Source: Saccharina japonica
Lineage: Eukaryota > Sar > Phaeophyceae > Laminariales > Laminariaceae
Direction: 5' to 3'
Length of the DNA: 64,000 nucleotides
NCBI GenBank assembly: GCA_008828725.1
Contig: MEHQ01004275.1
Location: 1-64,000 of the forward strand
A model generated the notes under the pieces. It saw nothing but the letters and a program-made list of their open reading frames with translations, was not told where the DNA came from and ran no database searches. Every line of letters begins with the position of its first letter. The stretch's first letter is position 1. Both the position numbers and the translations under genes were made by a program. Below are positions 20,401-32,400 of this stretch, in pieces.

Positions 20401-23400
20401 GCGCGCCTCGTCCTATCAGAGGGCTACTCCCCCCTGTCCTGGTGATGTCTGGCTTGGTCGGAACGGCAGCGGAATGAGATAAATGCTACCGCTGTCGCTT
20501 TCGCCCGAGTCCTCACCCTGGAAGTTTCGAGCGTCTCCTTGCCCTTCCCCCTCCCGTCCCTCTACACGCTGCTCACCGCTGGAAGACATGTTGACCTAGC
20601 GGTGCTCGTACAAGCTGAGAGGTACACGGGACTGCTGTCGGCGCCGGTGTAATACGAGTGGGTTGAGTCTGTTGTAGCCCGCTGCTGATGGATGTGCTGT
20701 TGCGAGATGGAACGAATGATGTGGTTCGTTGTGTGGATACAGTAGCTTGAGATCAAGAGTAGCGGGAAATTCAGTGTCACTTCCGTACAAAAATGGGGAA
20801 TGACGGTCAGCGTTCAGTGCGGTCAGTTGCTGACGGCTGGAACGGCCGGCTGCTTTAGCCGTCAGCTGACAGCAACTGACCGCATCATCTTTTTTTTGGA
20901 TGCCAAACGCGAAATAACGTCTCGATCCATATGCTTTTTTTCTCTACATATCGAATCTTGCCCCTCCAAACGACAACAAAAAACGGTTTGGATCAGTTTT
21001 TGATAAATATTTCCCCCCTCCAAATGGAAAAAAGTGAATGGGGTCACTTTTCAATTTTATGCCCAGACGCCACAGACCATAGTAGATACCTGGTAGGACC
21101 TACGGCACACATAAAAACCTATATATACCTATTTTTACTAACAATATTTGGTCCTATTTACTACGTATGGTTCACCGTAATAGGCTTTTTTGTAAAATGG
21201 TGTGTTTCGTTCGTGTCCCCGGACTCAGCCGTCAGTTGCCGTCACGTCAGCCGGCTGCCCATTTGCGGTACGTTCAGTTGGTGCGGTTATTCTACATCCT
21301 TGCCTATATATGCAGGTGTGATGCCAGCAAATTTCGAGAAGAGGAGTTTTGGTCGGTCGTCGTGGGGATGCAATTAGCCCGGAGTAGCTACGCTTCCACG
21401 AACGTTGCTACGGTTCCACCAAAACAATGCCCCGTAGGGGTACGTCTATTAATAGTTGTGGAGGTTGTTTCCGTAGCCGAGAGCTGACAGAAGATGACAT
21501 GCGTATGTTCTCACTCTTCGTCATCCTTCTCGTCTTTAGTCGTGTTGCCTATATTGCCCGCAAGTGGCACTGCTCCAACATGAAACCCCCACCTTCTCTT
21601 TCCGAAACGCCAGTCAGATAGCTTGGATAACCACTACCAGCATACGCCGGTGCTATACCACCTGTCAAAGGGTGTACCAACACACGACACCCCCAATATA
21701 TCTGTCTGATCACCTGGCAAAGGGGACTTTTGATAGCACGTACGAGCTGGTACCAGGTAGAACGCAAGAGCACGTACGAAGGGCACCCGGCACCCGGCCG
21801 GTTCGTACCGTACCGTGGGAGGGGGGGGAGTGGTGCATGCATGGACGGGAAAGTTGATAGTGACCCGCGTCTCGTCCGACCTCCCTTTCGTGCGCAAAAA
21901 CGTCTGTCCAAAAACAGGATGGCGTTTATCCTCTCGGCCTCGCCACCTTCCGGGGCCGCCTGGACTTGGTCCGGCTCCTCCTCCACCACGGAGCAGAGGT
22001 GGACACTTACGGGCCAGGCGGGCCCACCGCTCTCCACACGGCTTGCGTCGGAGATCACTTCCCCCTCGTCCAGACGCTGATAGCAGCCGGCGCAGACCCT
22101 AACAAGAGAGATGAGGGAGACCAAGGGCCGTTGCACTGGCTGGCTCGTCGGGGTAGCGTAAAGGTGGGTACATCATAATTTTGGGAGCCGATCCAGGTGG
22201 GGGGTGGAGGAGCGCGGGGGGGGCGGGGGGGAGAGGCAGGGAGTCGTGTTATGCCATTTTCCAGCAGTCGTGGATCGAGAGCTGCGCGGTCCTCCCTGTA
22301 GGTACCAGCTCCGTACGTACGTAGCGAGCGTGCTTCGCCGAGCGAGGAGTGTGTGGTATTATATGGTGCGGGGGGGGGGGCGCGACCTGGACGGCTTACG
22401 TAGGTCCTTTTTGGCACTACTATTATGGTGCGCTCAAAGTTCATACAACGCTCGTGTGCACGCGACGTCCTTGTCATATGTCTCACTTCGTTCCTTCGCT
22501 CGGGTCTACGCCGTCTCGCGCGCGCGTGTCGCAGATCCTGAAGTATCTCATCCAAGCGGGGTCCAGGCTGGACGCCAGAGACCACGACGGATACACTCCC
22601 CTCCACTACGCCGCGGACGCTGGCAACCTCCCGATGTTGCACGAGCTCGTGAGGGCAGGCTCGAGCCACGCCTGGCTTAGCAACACGGGCCAGACGCCGC
22701 TCGCCGTGGCGTGCTTGACGGGCGACCCGGGGTGCATCAAGTATCTCCTCGATAAGTGCAAGGCGGATCCGGGCGCGGCAGACGGCGTGGGGTACACCCC
22801 CCTCGCGATTGCCGCTCAGCACGGGCACTTCGAGGCGGTGGCGATGCTTCTGAAGTTCGGCGTCAGCCGGCTCGGACCCAACGCTTACCGAGACGCTCTC
22901 ACCGGCATCGCCATGGCTGGGAACGTCAGGATGGTCCGGGAGTTGGTCCGCGTGGAGGGCGGGGTCCACGTCAAGGGTGCCTTAACAAGCGCGAAGATGA
23001 CCCCACTGCACTACACAGCGGGCTACTGCCACCCCCTCGCCACGTCCGTACTGCTCGAGGCGGGCGTAGACGAAAACGCCGCGGATAATAAGGGGAAAAC
23101 GCCTGCGGACGTTGTGGACACCATGAGGAGTGAGTACGTGCGGCACGGGGCGGGGCGGCGGCGGGTGAGGCGCATGCTGGCGCAAGCTCCGGCGTACCGC
23201 GCGCGGTCGTGGAAGTGGCCGAATACGTCGGCCTCGTCCTCACTTTTGTTGCTCACGGCGGGGTCGGCAAAGGACGAGGCAGAATCGGCAAATAACGCGG
23301 CGAAACCGATGACGGGGGAAGTAGTAGAGGCAGGAGCTACGGAGGGGGCGACAGACCCGGCGGAGATGACCACCGAGGACTACGATCTCGCTTTCGAGAT

Positions 23401-24244
23401 CGCAATGGCGATTGCGACGGAATCCACGGGGGCGGGAAAAGTCGGCTTGACGGTGTACCGTCGACCAGCGACCAGCTCCAGCGGGTCGGCGACGGACCGC
23501 CAGTCGGCGGTGGTGGCGGGCTTGATCAGGTAAGTCATCTCATCGATGAGCGCCTCCTTCCTTTGAAGCCGGGGGAGTGGGTGTTTTTTGTTTTTCCTGT
23601 CCTGACTCTACGAGTACTGATCAATCGACCAAGTCCGCCGCTCGCGGAAAGTGCGCTCATATTTTCTCTTATGAAGACCCATTCGGGCGATTATTTTGCC
23701 GAGCATCATATAATATGATTGCGGGTGTGTGCGTACCATGCACCGGCCGGTAGGCAGGGAGGGCTGGTTAGCACACCATGGGTCGTGCACCGCAAGGTGA
23801 TGGTCGCCAAAGTTACAACCTATCGGTTGTATGGCACTACCCACTTGCCTATTTTCTCACGTGGCTTATTCTTCCACGTGTACACCCAGCACAACCCTTG
23901 CGATGTAAGCCTTGGGCGCGCAGGCGTTAGGGTTGTTTGTGGTGTACCTACCCCCCCCCAATGAACGCAATTCTACTCGACGTCGCCCCTCCGGCGAAAG
24001 AGCGAGCGAAGAAGCCGACACACACGACACCACGTCGATCCAGATTACACCCACTGCTGTGTTGCCCTTTGTGGAGCCCACACATATATAGGTACACGTA
24101 AAATGCTTGGTACCCGGGACCCTGGTGTCTCCGGAACTTTCTTTCTCGGGCGCCTCCCGACCGACTGTCGGCGCAAAACGTTAAACGTCGGTGCTCCTCC
24201 CTCTATATTCCTCGTCCGTCCGCAGGTACTCCGAAAAGAAATGA
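14478..24244 (+). CDS. Ankyrin-repeat protein B
   Basis: Proposed exons are 14478-14597 (ATG, 40 codons), 21918-22163 (82 codons), 22535-23529 and 24226-24244; together 1380 nt, 459 residues. Junctions are GT-AG with phases 0, 0 and 2. Exon 1 gives a Gln-rich start (MPTRQQQQAAAQLVDAV) and half an ankyrin repeat (VDRVAALLASGSNPNIP) that continues seamlessly into DGVYPLGLATFRGRLDLVRL of exon 2. Five or more further repeats follow, then the tail shared with gene A (QAPAYRARSWKWPNTSA, TVYRRPATSSSGSA). Exon 2 is exactly as long as in A, the 23529 donor is a strong AG/GTAAGT, and the last exon ends RYSEKK then TGA at the position homologous to A. The 7.3 kb first intron is unusual, so exon 1 is less certain (about 0.65) than the rest. 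Likely a protein-interaction scaffold; partner unknown. Confidence 0.85.
14790..15025. repeat. Telomere-like core between inverted CGCGACA repeats
   Basis: An interstitial TTAGGGTTAGGTTAGGGTTA tract at about 14875-14895 is flanked on both sides by many short GTCGCGACA, GCCGCGACA and GCGGCATGTCGCG words, which are largely palindromic. This lies inside the first intron of ankyrin gene B and looks like a healed break or captured subtelomeric DNA. Confidence 0.75.
15121..16010. repeat. CAGAACTYACAGAAGTTCCGGG satellite, block 1
   Basis: About twenty units of roughly 40-46 bp. Each contains GAACTYACAGAAGTTC (an imperfect palindrome) followed by GGGTATTGTGGCMCGGGCGTA or a variant, some with AGGGTATAAAACCCTTA insertions and a longer variant containing AACACGTTGTACCGGTACCC. 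All six frames stay mostly open, which explains the repetitive TELTEVPG-type frames. Probably derived from telomere-like sequence (GGGTTAGGGTAT). Confidence 0.9.
16406..16560. mobile_element. Small element with 15-bp perfect inverted ends
   Basis: GATGTCAGGAGACGG at 16406-16420 is perfectly inverted at 16546-16560. The interior has two TTGACNGANGCC-type stretches. It splits the two blocks of the satellite and may be a MITE. Confidence 0.6.
16630..16990. repeat. CAGAACTYACAGAAGTTCCGGG satellite, block 2
   Basis: Same unit family as block 1, including the AACACGTTGTACCGGTACCC variant, so the two blocks were one array before an insertion of about 640 bp. Confidence 0.88.
17310..17662 (-). mobile_element. 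tRNA-derived SINE, copy 2 (near-identical to copy 1)
   Basis: From 17341 to 17660 this matches 508-820 with only a handful of differences. On the minus strand it ends in ATAATAAATGGGATGG followed by a pure A tract of more than 20, the retroposition tail. The internal A and B boxes are intact. The high identity between copies 16.8 kb apart suggests recent activity or recent duplication. Confidence 0.85.
17688..20424. mobile_element. Large inverted repeat (arms about 1 kb, loop about 0.55 kb)
   Basis: The left arm (17688-18908) and right arm (19460-20424) are reverse complements: both start GAGTAGCCCTCTGATAGGAC on their outer side and run to a CTGCCTT..CTCGTG boundary inward. The left arm has an extra insertion of about 290 bp (17785-18070). 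The right arm keeps a 269-codon frame on the minus strand; the left arm equivalent is broken by frameshifts in C-runs. It is either a long-terminal-inverted-repeat element or two copies of one element head to head. No transposase motif is recognised. Confidence 0.75.
19473..20282 (-). CDS. Unrecognised protein of the inverted-repeat element
   Basis: This 269-residue frame has a Pro-rich middle, then VRNDIVTQVQFLLQG and APQESNWCVDTAAGVG, and an Ala/Glu-rich helical C-terminus containing ETLACALQAEEQAAADKAAA. The same peptide, in pieces, is encoded on the plus strand at 18340-18900, so the frame was probably once coding. A second minus-strand frame at 18990-19364, charged and helix-prone, could be its continuation after the stop. 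I do not recognise the family. The DExLAxxLQxEE pattern is reminiscent of ubiquitin-interacting helices, but that is weak. Confidence 0.4.
   Translation of the reverse strand: MPADLPSNRVIPAPRPMLLSLSKAIDISTPYGSRRAHCKGSEVPCASCPCPLRRAYCCVPSADAIPSPTLTVLPLAVSSPLLRSYSDIVKNSCEPASPVTPPSGTGKPPPPPPFAGCGPLTEEKGPALGPVGAASAEPAAAVPEDAVSDREVVRNDIVTQVQFLLQGHTVEGKCCLINVAPQESNWCVDTAAGVGVPVGVPAGRVIPPEVGRVARRKSSRGPRRLPPPIQTSDETLACALQAEEQAAADKAAAALAEDEKFDSSLSESD
20819..20884. repeat. Strong hairpin
   Basis: TGCGGTCAGTTGCTG at 20819-20833 is perfectly inverted at 20870-20884, with GACGGCT and AGCCGTC pairing further in. Similar words (AGCCGTCAGTTGCCGTCACG) near 21223 on the far side of MITE A copy 3 suggest the remains of a larger element. 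Confidence 0.65.
21075..21183. mobile_element. TA-flanked MITE family A, copy 3 (inverted)
   Basis: It carries TAGGACCTACGG at the left and TTTGGTCCTATTTACTACGT at the right, with ACTAACAATATTTGG inside: the reverse complement of copies 1 and 2. The left end is altered (ATAGTAGATACCTGG in place of ATAGTAAATAGG). Confidence 0.72.
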
Positions 24245-27200
24245 CGGGGACGAGGGAGCGAAGCATGAGGACGCTGCTCGCCTCCTGGGCATGGAAACTG
24301 TACGTCAAACGCGCGTGCTGCGCGAGCACGGCCGTGCTTTCGGTACCTGTGTCCGCAGTGACGGTGGTGGCCTCTGCTGTCTCCCGAAGGCATACTTGAG
24401 GGCGGCGTGGTGTGCGGAGTGTATCTCTACATGCTGACAGGGGAGCAAGCATTCTAGCCCCCGGGCCACCGGAAGAGGTCGGCAAGAAGCCTTCGTCTCG
24501 CTCGCTCGGATGTACGCCGCCGTCCTGGTGGCGATCATGCTCGTCGAGGTTGTCGTGAGAGGCGAGCAACGTTCTTCCGCGCTCCCCGTGAAACGCCAAC
24601 AACAAAGTTAAGTGTCGGTACTTTTCGACGGCGTTCGTCGGCGAGATCGTGCGCTCTTCTGCAACGATCAAAGCAAAATGCATGCTTTGTCTCTTTGTGT
24701 GCATGTTTTTCTTTTTTTGGTCTTGGGTTGGTGTAGCTGGATTGCCGCATTCGGCTAGAGACGACACGGTGTAAATTAAGCCGGCAGAAAGCTGTTGAGA
24801 GGCTTGTAGAATTTTGTGTATCCTACCACTTGAGGTTATCTGTTGGAGCGTACTAACGCACTATCTGGCAGAGATTACAACAACAACGCTGTCGGTCCCT
24901 TGTAGTTTCCCGGGCATAGATTTCGACCCAGCTTTTGCCTTTTGCGCGCGCGCCGATACCACCAAACAAACGGCAGGCTGTGGGTCCTGCGGCGCTGCTT
25001 GGTGTGCAACGTAGTACGTTGTCTCATATCATACGATGTTTCAGTGTTGTCAACTTTATTGGCTTGTTATTTTGCCGCGCGTTGCCGATTTTGTTCTGTG
25101 GAGGTCGACGGTCCGAATTGTGTTTACAACCCCCAATTTTTTTATCACATACATGGTACCAGTACCCCAGGTTGGGTTTGTTTTGACTGGGATTTTAGCG
25201 GCCCTGATCCGCCGGTTATTTTTGTGTAAATTTAGAGCCGGCTTATTCTATTAGGTTTGGCTACTAACTGCAGAAAAGAGGATTTGTTTTTATGTTCGAC
25301 CCTCCTCGCGGGACCGCCTATACGAGCCACCGGCCGAACGCCCAATCTCGTATGTAGGCCATATGGTAGCATATGAGACGAGATCGCTCGCTAAGTCGCG
25401 CTATTTTAGGAGCAGATGTAAATTAGCTGTGTGGCTCGAGTTCGTGTCAACAGAGGGCGTAAGAAATGCCCGGACGGGGAACGCATACATTGTGGATGTT
25501 CGGACATGAACCGAGGTATGGACCGGTTGGGTTGCAACGAGAGCGGGCCCATGGCCGCGAAATTAGACACGGCCATTTGCATGGTGTGTGTGAGAGATAC
25601 TAGTGACGGGAGAGCTGCGCTGTAATATGATGTCGCCAGCAAGCAGAAATGGTCCACAGCAGTAATAGTAGTCGCAAATCACTATTTGCTGTGCTGGTGG
25701 GTTGCTTGGTTTGTTGGTACTTGTTGATTATCGATTGAGTTGACGAAATTGAGAAGTTCGTTTGTGGTTTTGGGTATTTTAGTTTGAACTGTTAGAAGTG
25801 CCCGCTGGGCTCGATGCCCTACAGCACTACTATATAGCTTCGCTTGTTGCCGATCACATGTCCCATACCCAACCAGGCAACCCGGGATGTACTCAGGACG
25901 TCCCATGGAGAATGACCACCACGAGTCGCAGGGAAATGGGCGGAAACGTGCAGAAACAAAAGAAAACAGCCTGTAGGGGGCAGTTTCTATCAGAAGCGAG
26001 ATCACACAGAACCACATTCTTTGGGGTAGACATATTTCGGGCGGACTCCCGGGTTCGCCTGCATCAGCAAAGCAGCCAGCTTTCTACCACACTTGTTATC
26101 AACTTCTCTCGCTTCCTGTTGAAATTGTAATCTGTGCCTGCACGCATATTTATACAGGTCTCAAGCTAGCCGTCTGCGCTTGAACAGCTTTGTTTTGGGT
26201 GTTGGGTCGAAATTATTGCAGGTTGTTTGAGAAGTGACCCCTCGCTGTGTGCGATGCATAATACCCAACTAGTGTACGCAAGGTGTTCCCTGACGAATCA
26301 CACACACAAATGTGTGGGAGCTCTTGGTTCAACCCGTCCCGACTTGTTTGTCCGAACAAGCTCATTCCAATTAAGTACAAATAAACACACCTACTGCATG
26401 ACTTACTCTTATTCTATATACCAATACAGTACGTGGCAAGGCAACGTGCCCGAGGGCATAGGCCCTCCTCTGTGAGGTGCAGCCACGGCACCATCCGTGC
26501 AATTCGTTACATCTGTACAAAGAGCAGCATTCATTCTCGTTGCTGGCGTTCGGTACCTCTCTCACAACACGTTGACAAAAGGTTTCACACAAAAATTTCT
26601 ACAAGGTTATGAGCCTCGACCGTCGAGGCAAAATTCATTATGGTTGTTGTTACTGCTGTTGTGAATACCAGGTTCCTTGGAGCCAACGTGCCTACTCATA
26701 CATGGGAAGTCCCACACACTCGAACCGATCTTGGAGATCTTGGTCCTGAGGGATCTGTTAAGAGAGTTGACCAATCCGCCTGTCTCGGATATGGGTCGTG
26801 CGTCAACGGCTCCCAGAGTCCGACCGTTCCTATTCTCAGAAGCGTCTCCAAGCTTTTATGTTGCCTGTGTGGGTGAACACTTCGCCCGCGCTGGCGCTTC
26901 TACCTTTGGTTCGTCTGACCCGGGCTGGTCGCCCTCTTGGCCATCTTAGCGCTTACCCAGCGTACCCCCATCCAACGTCGTTGTAGCTCACGACGAGTAC
27001 CTGCTACGGTATGCCGTAGAGGTCTCGTTCTCTCCAATGACCTCGGAATTAAGTCCTCTCATTGGCGTCGACGGGAGGGCATCCTTGGTCATGAGCCTTG
27101 GCATTTGTATCGCAGTCAGTGGCCAATGGAACAACATATGTTTCACATTAATAGTAGTGACACATATATACGACCATACAAGTAATGTAAAGCGTCGAAA

Positions 27201-29402
27201 CATCACACATATAGACGGCTGATGTTACGCTTATTTTCATGATATTGTATCTTGGTGCTTGATCGGGTGGGTACATACGAGCTTGTTTTTAAACTATTGC
27301 ACGGCTTAGCCAGCTATGAGTTGAATCAAGCACTCGAACTCGTTGTTATAAAGATAACACCGACCGGCAGACAGCACACGGCAGTAGTACTACTTGCTAC
27401 ATAATGCCGCCGGGGATGGTGGCGTGGTGTGCGCTTGACGTGCCGAGGAAAGGGCTGCGGGTCGGAGTTCTCAACTTGCTTACGTGGTAACCCGGGGGTT
27501 GTTTTCATCTTGCCGATTGGTACATGGTGGATTCGTATTCGTTTGGTTTGTGTGACGTACTGCGCTGCCATCGGGGTCACCGACTTGCGGAGCCACATTC
27601 TACTCTTCTGTGGCCGCTCTCCCTACCAAAGACGCTGCGCTGCAACAGTAAGCGAGTCGCAGCAGGCACGGCAGATCTTCCGAAGCGTTTGAGAGCGGGG
27701 TGCGTCATAGTATTGAATGTACGCCGGCATGGTGGTGTGGTGGTGACAGGATGGCCGCACAGCAACGAAACGGGGGGTGAAACAGCTCCATCGCTTCGTC
27801 GGTGCCGACAGGAAGGAGGGAACAGATGCCACACGCCACCGCTCCAGGGGCGCCCGGCGCCTCCTTCGCTTTCTTCGTCTCCGACAAGCCGCGCCGCGTC
27901 ACAATGCAAATTTTTTTTGTCGAAACCCCGTCTGCCGGGTCGTGATCGGCAACGTCCGTGGGCGGGGTCCTTGATCCTACATAAATTACCCCTCTCGATT
28001 GCCGAGGCTCGGACTAACTGCTGTGCTCAGTAATACTGCTGATGTAATGATCGCGGCCAGGCCTGGTATCGCCAGGGAATGTGCGTGCAACGCTCGTCGT
28101 TTGTCGCTCTTCCCGACCCACAGGCGGTAATTGGTTTGCCGCCCTCTGTCGTCGTATCTGGTGGGCCTGTCTACTACATGCAGGGCGGGACCGACAAGTG
28201 AGTGCGCTACTAACGCCAGGACGCACAGACCGGCAAGCGAGTCGCCTCGCACCGTCAAACAAAACAGCTACTCATGTGAGGCTAGGGAAGGACGGCCTGA
28301 CGTGCGTCCCCCCTCCCCCCCCCTCCCATTTTGGCAGCACGGCATTCACAAGATGTGTGAAAGCATGAAATTAACACGAATTACCAGGACGAGCCAGCAG
28401 GTGACCTCCCCCCCCCCCTCGGAACGCGACAAAACTCTACGAGAACGTCACCGTAAATTCCTGCGGCACGAAAATCAATAACAACGACTCTAACGAATTG
28501 TAGAGTAGGCGGAAGGGTTTCAGTGCAAAACACCGTCTTCGCGGATGGCATCACCAGCGCACAAAAATGAATCTGATGGCATAGCCCGAGCAAAACTTTG
28601 ATTCGATCGTCTCCTTTCTTGACATAGCGGCGGGCTGAAACTGCCTCTCGCCTCCGACGGTCGCATACACCTCCTCTTGCGCCCACCGAACGCATAACCA
28701 GGAGGGAGTGGAAAGAGACATTTTCTTCGGTGTTCATTGGAGGACGAATCTAAACTCGCTCCCACTCTCCCGAAGTTCCGCCGTGCCCTCCGCCCCCGCC
28801 CCCCCCCCACCCACCTTTCATCTGGTACTCGGCCTAGCTGCCAACTCGTGTACCGCTAACGGAACCAACACTATCGAGATAACAACCAAAACTGACCGCA
28901 TCGGCACACGGTAGATAGAAAATGGCAAAAGCGAACACAATTTTCCAACGCTTCGAACAGAACCAGAACCCGCGGCAAAAGTGTCGCGACGCACAAATGG
29001 GCTAAAAAAACAAAAACAAAAAAAAAAGCCTCGACGCTCGCAGCGGGCGCGGAGGGCTTTTCATGTGCCACACCCACCCCCCCCTACGTCGAACCCCGTC
29101 CGTCGGCTCGGCGACTTGTGGTGCACCTGAGCGTACGCACCCGGTTTAGAAGAGCCAAATATTTGTTCACTTCGTGTACGAGTATTTCTGCTTCTCTCCC
29201 TTCCTCCCTCTCTCCCTCTGTCACAAACACACACTCTTCATGTATATTTCCCTCTTTCAAGCGTGTGCGCTTCTCGCTCACACAAAACGACTGCTGTTAA
29301 GTTGCCCCCGCACCAACGGCGCTGGCCGGGAGCGTCTCCCCGCGTTCCCAGGCGCTTAGTCTACATAGCCCCTTTATAACACGCGCACGTGCCCCAAAAG
29401 GT
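24245..29402. other. 5.1 kb intergenic stretch between ankyrin gene B and ferredoxin
   Basis: The first few hundred bases resemble the 3' flank of ankyrin gene A. Beyond that I find only short, unrecognised frames on both strands (for example 25431-25625 with several Cys, 26640-26949, 27524-28033). None has a domain or splice structure I can defend. The stretch just above 29403 on the low side is the ferredoxin 3' UTR. Confidence 0.45.
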
Positions 29403-32400
29403 TTACTCTCTATCGCTGAATTGGGCGCCCACAAGTTGGTCCTCCTCCACGGACCGGATAGTCACGTCCGACCTCGCATACGAGCAGCACGTCAGTGCAT
29501 ATCCCTGCCGCGCGGTTCCAGGGTTGTAATGGACGGGGGGGGCGGCAGGTTAGTATTGTGTTCTTAAGGATCAAGGCAACTTCACGGTAACAGGTTGGCA
29601 CGCTAGCAGGCTTCCAGATTCCGGAGGGCGCTACTCGAGCGCCATAGTTTCGGTGCAGCTACGGTTATGCCAGGGAGCCACCAACACGACCTTGCTCGGC
29701 GTTTCTGGATATTTTGCGACGAACAACGACGACGCGTTTCGAAAACCCCCACGTGCAGAGAGTGAAAGTTCTCCCCCAAAAAAGCCTCACTCTCAAATCC
29801 AACACTTTCCGGGGCGTGCCAGCCGCCCGGTCCGGCCCGGTGCATCTTTGGGGAACCAAGAAACGAAGAAAAAAACAAGCAAACAAACACAGAGCCGAAG
29901 GAGTACGGTACGGGAGTAGAAAAGGTCCCCGTGCGAGCCCAATACTAAATAAAGAAAAACATCGCGACTCCTCCAGGCAACTACCGCGGCTGCTTCGACC
30001 CGACGCCTTCACCTGCTCCATGACGCTGTCATCGAGGGTCCCATCGCTCTGGTCCACGTCCCCGCTGACGACAAGCGAGGGGCAGGTCAGGCACACCCCG
30101 AGCTTGCAGTCGTGGGGGAGCTCAATGTCGTTGTCTAGGGCAGCCTCGAGTATGCTCGTGTTTTCGTCCACCTCCAAAACGGTAGACTTTCCCTCGTGCT
30201 GCGTCGACAAGAGGGGCGGGAGGGGGTGGGGGGGGGTGATGGGGCAGGCGAGGGGTGGGTGAGCGGCGGGGGCGGGGCGTAGAGGCGAGGGAAGAGCCGC
30301 ACCCTGACGGTTTCAGCATTGTTTCGAAACTTACTGCTACAGTACTGCTGTGCCATGAGCGTCGGTCCGTTGGGTGGCCGGTCAGTCGATCGGGTCGTCC
30401 GTCGGTTTCGCTTTGTCGAGCATGAAAGGAGCGTGAGGCCTGCCTACTATCGGCGACTTTGTCACCCTTGCTCATGCGCCATATCGAATGGCGCGCACAA
30501 CGCAGCAAGCATCCTCCGAACGGCGGCCGCGGCGACAGCGGCGGTGGCAAAAACAAAATGACTGCCTCATATACGTGCAGCGTACCAGATACACCTGGAG
30601 TTATCTCTTAATTGTTTGGCGCTCCCGTGGTAATGATCTATGTCGTTCTTTTTCGTGGCGTAGACGCAGGAGGGGCACTTGCCAGACGTTGCCGTACACT
30701 GCGCTGCCGAGTCGAATATCAAAAATACAATTTAGAATGGGCGACTAAGCCAGCCCTCGTGGAGCATAAAAACTTGAGGGCGAACCAACAGCCATACGTG
30801 AGTGCAGGTGTTGATAAAGCAAAAAGTGTCCTCGTCCTCGTAAAGCTGAGCTAATCCAAGCTAATCCAATCAAGATAATTCGCGTATACCAGGTATGTGC
30901 TGTTCACGGAAAGTGCAAGCGCGACTGTTGTCGTTGTACTTGTTGTTGTGAAGGAAGGCTGGTCACCCCACCATATCAATAGGAAACCCACTCGTGCTTC
31001 GCCTTTTCCACATGCTGGTCGGAACGAAATGGTGGAGCTGTTCAGGGCTCGCGAAGCGTTCGGGGTGGCACGCTTTCCGCCACTCCATGGTTCGCTTTCA
31101 ACCCGTGAAGCTTGTCCCCAAACAAAGACCTCAACCACCACACAGCGCCGCAACTATGTACCGGCACGATAGCAACCCCTCTACGGCGTGCAACTGCAAC
31201 CGCACCCGTTTTTTTTTCGGCGACGCAAAACTATTTATACTTTGAATTCAGAACCAGACGACGTATCCCGGAGAAGCTAAGGCAGGTCCCACAACAAGAT
31301 AAAAAAGAGACCGCTGTTCGTGCGTACAGGTACGATACGATCCCTGCCGACCCAGACCCCAGACCCACCTCGATGGTGACCTTGTGCATCTGCATGCCAA
31401 CTAAAGGCCGCGCGGCTGGTCTTGCCCGCCTGGCGCTCCCCCCCCACGCCGTGGCACTAGCAGCTGATCGCACGGCAGGCGCGGCGTGGATGACGAAACC
31501 TGCGTCGCAACGCCGATCACAAGAGACAAGCAAGCGCAAAGTTGGGTTATATATACGAGGTGCTGTACTCTACGTTGTGCTTACCAAGACCCATACCTGG
31601 TACGACGGTATACTCGTATAAATAGTATTAATAGAAGAAACCAAGGAAGGAGACAATCATGCCCTCCTATTAATAATACACCGGTCGCCCCGGTGGGCTA
31701 GCAGATAACCACGAAGCCTGTCAGCGTCAAGGCCGCGAGTTCGAGCCCCGCCGAGTGCATGCTCGTAGGGACTTTTTCTTACAAAAAATATCTTGACTAC
31801 GTAGCGGAAAGCGCGAGAGCGTGAGTTAGCAAAATTCGATGAAAATCGACGAGCGTTGGGAAAGCTGAACCCTCTGCGCGATAAAAACCAAGGCAAGAAC
31901 CGTAGTGGGGGAGGAGGGAGAGGAGCCTACTTTGTGACCCCGGATCTGAGTTACGACTAGGGAGGGAGAAAGACGGAAGTGCGAAGATAATAAATGGGAT
32001 GGGAAAACAAATAAAAAAAATACATACGTACATACAAATGATTACCTGGTACGTACTATCGACAGGACACAGGTGCGATAGTGGGAACTTACTGCTTGTA
32101 CCAGGTACTCGTAGCTGCTGTCTTCGTGCCGCTCTACCTATCAAAACAGCAGCGCGGTACATACCACAACGGCAGCAAACCTTCCCTTTGACATTTGTTC
32201 GAGACTCACGAGCAGGAGGAGAGCCGAATGGGCGGAAAGAAGAGGAGGGTGAGCTGGGTTGCTATGATATGTTTGATACGTACCTGATGCATGCCATACC
32301 AGTATGGGCTACGAGCATAGACTACCAGGTACATCGTATTCATACGAGTACTCACCGTGTGGAAGATCAAGATTATGTCGGCTCACGGTTGTAGTACGAG

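Noticed and set aside
24045-24767. 240-codon minus-strand frame
   Set aside because: It runs antisense over the last exon and 3' flank of ankyrin gene B; no domain, and the plus-strand homology with gene A explains the conservation.
29665-30210. 181-codon minus-strand frame as a single-exon ferredoxin
   Set aside because: It reads past the GTGAAG donor after MEQ into intron; the true C-terminus with the fourth cysteine is the exon at 29504-29403.
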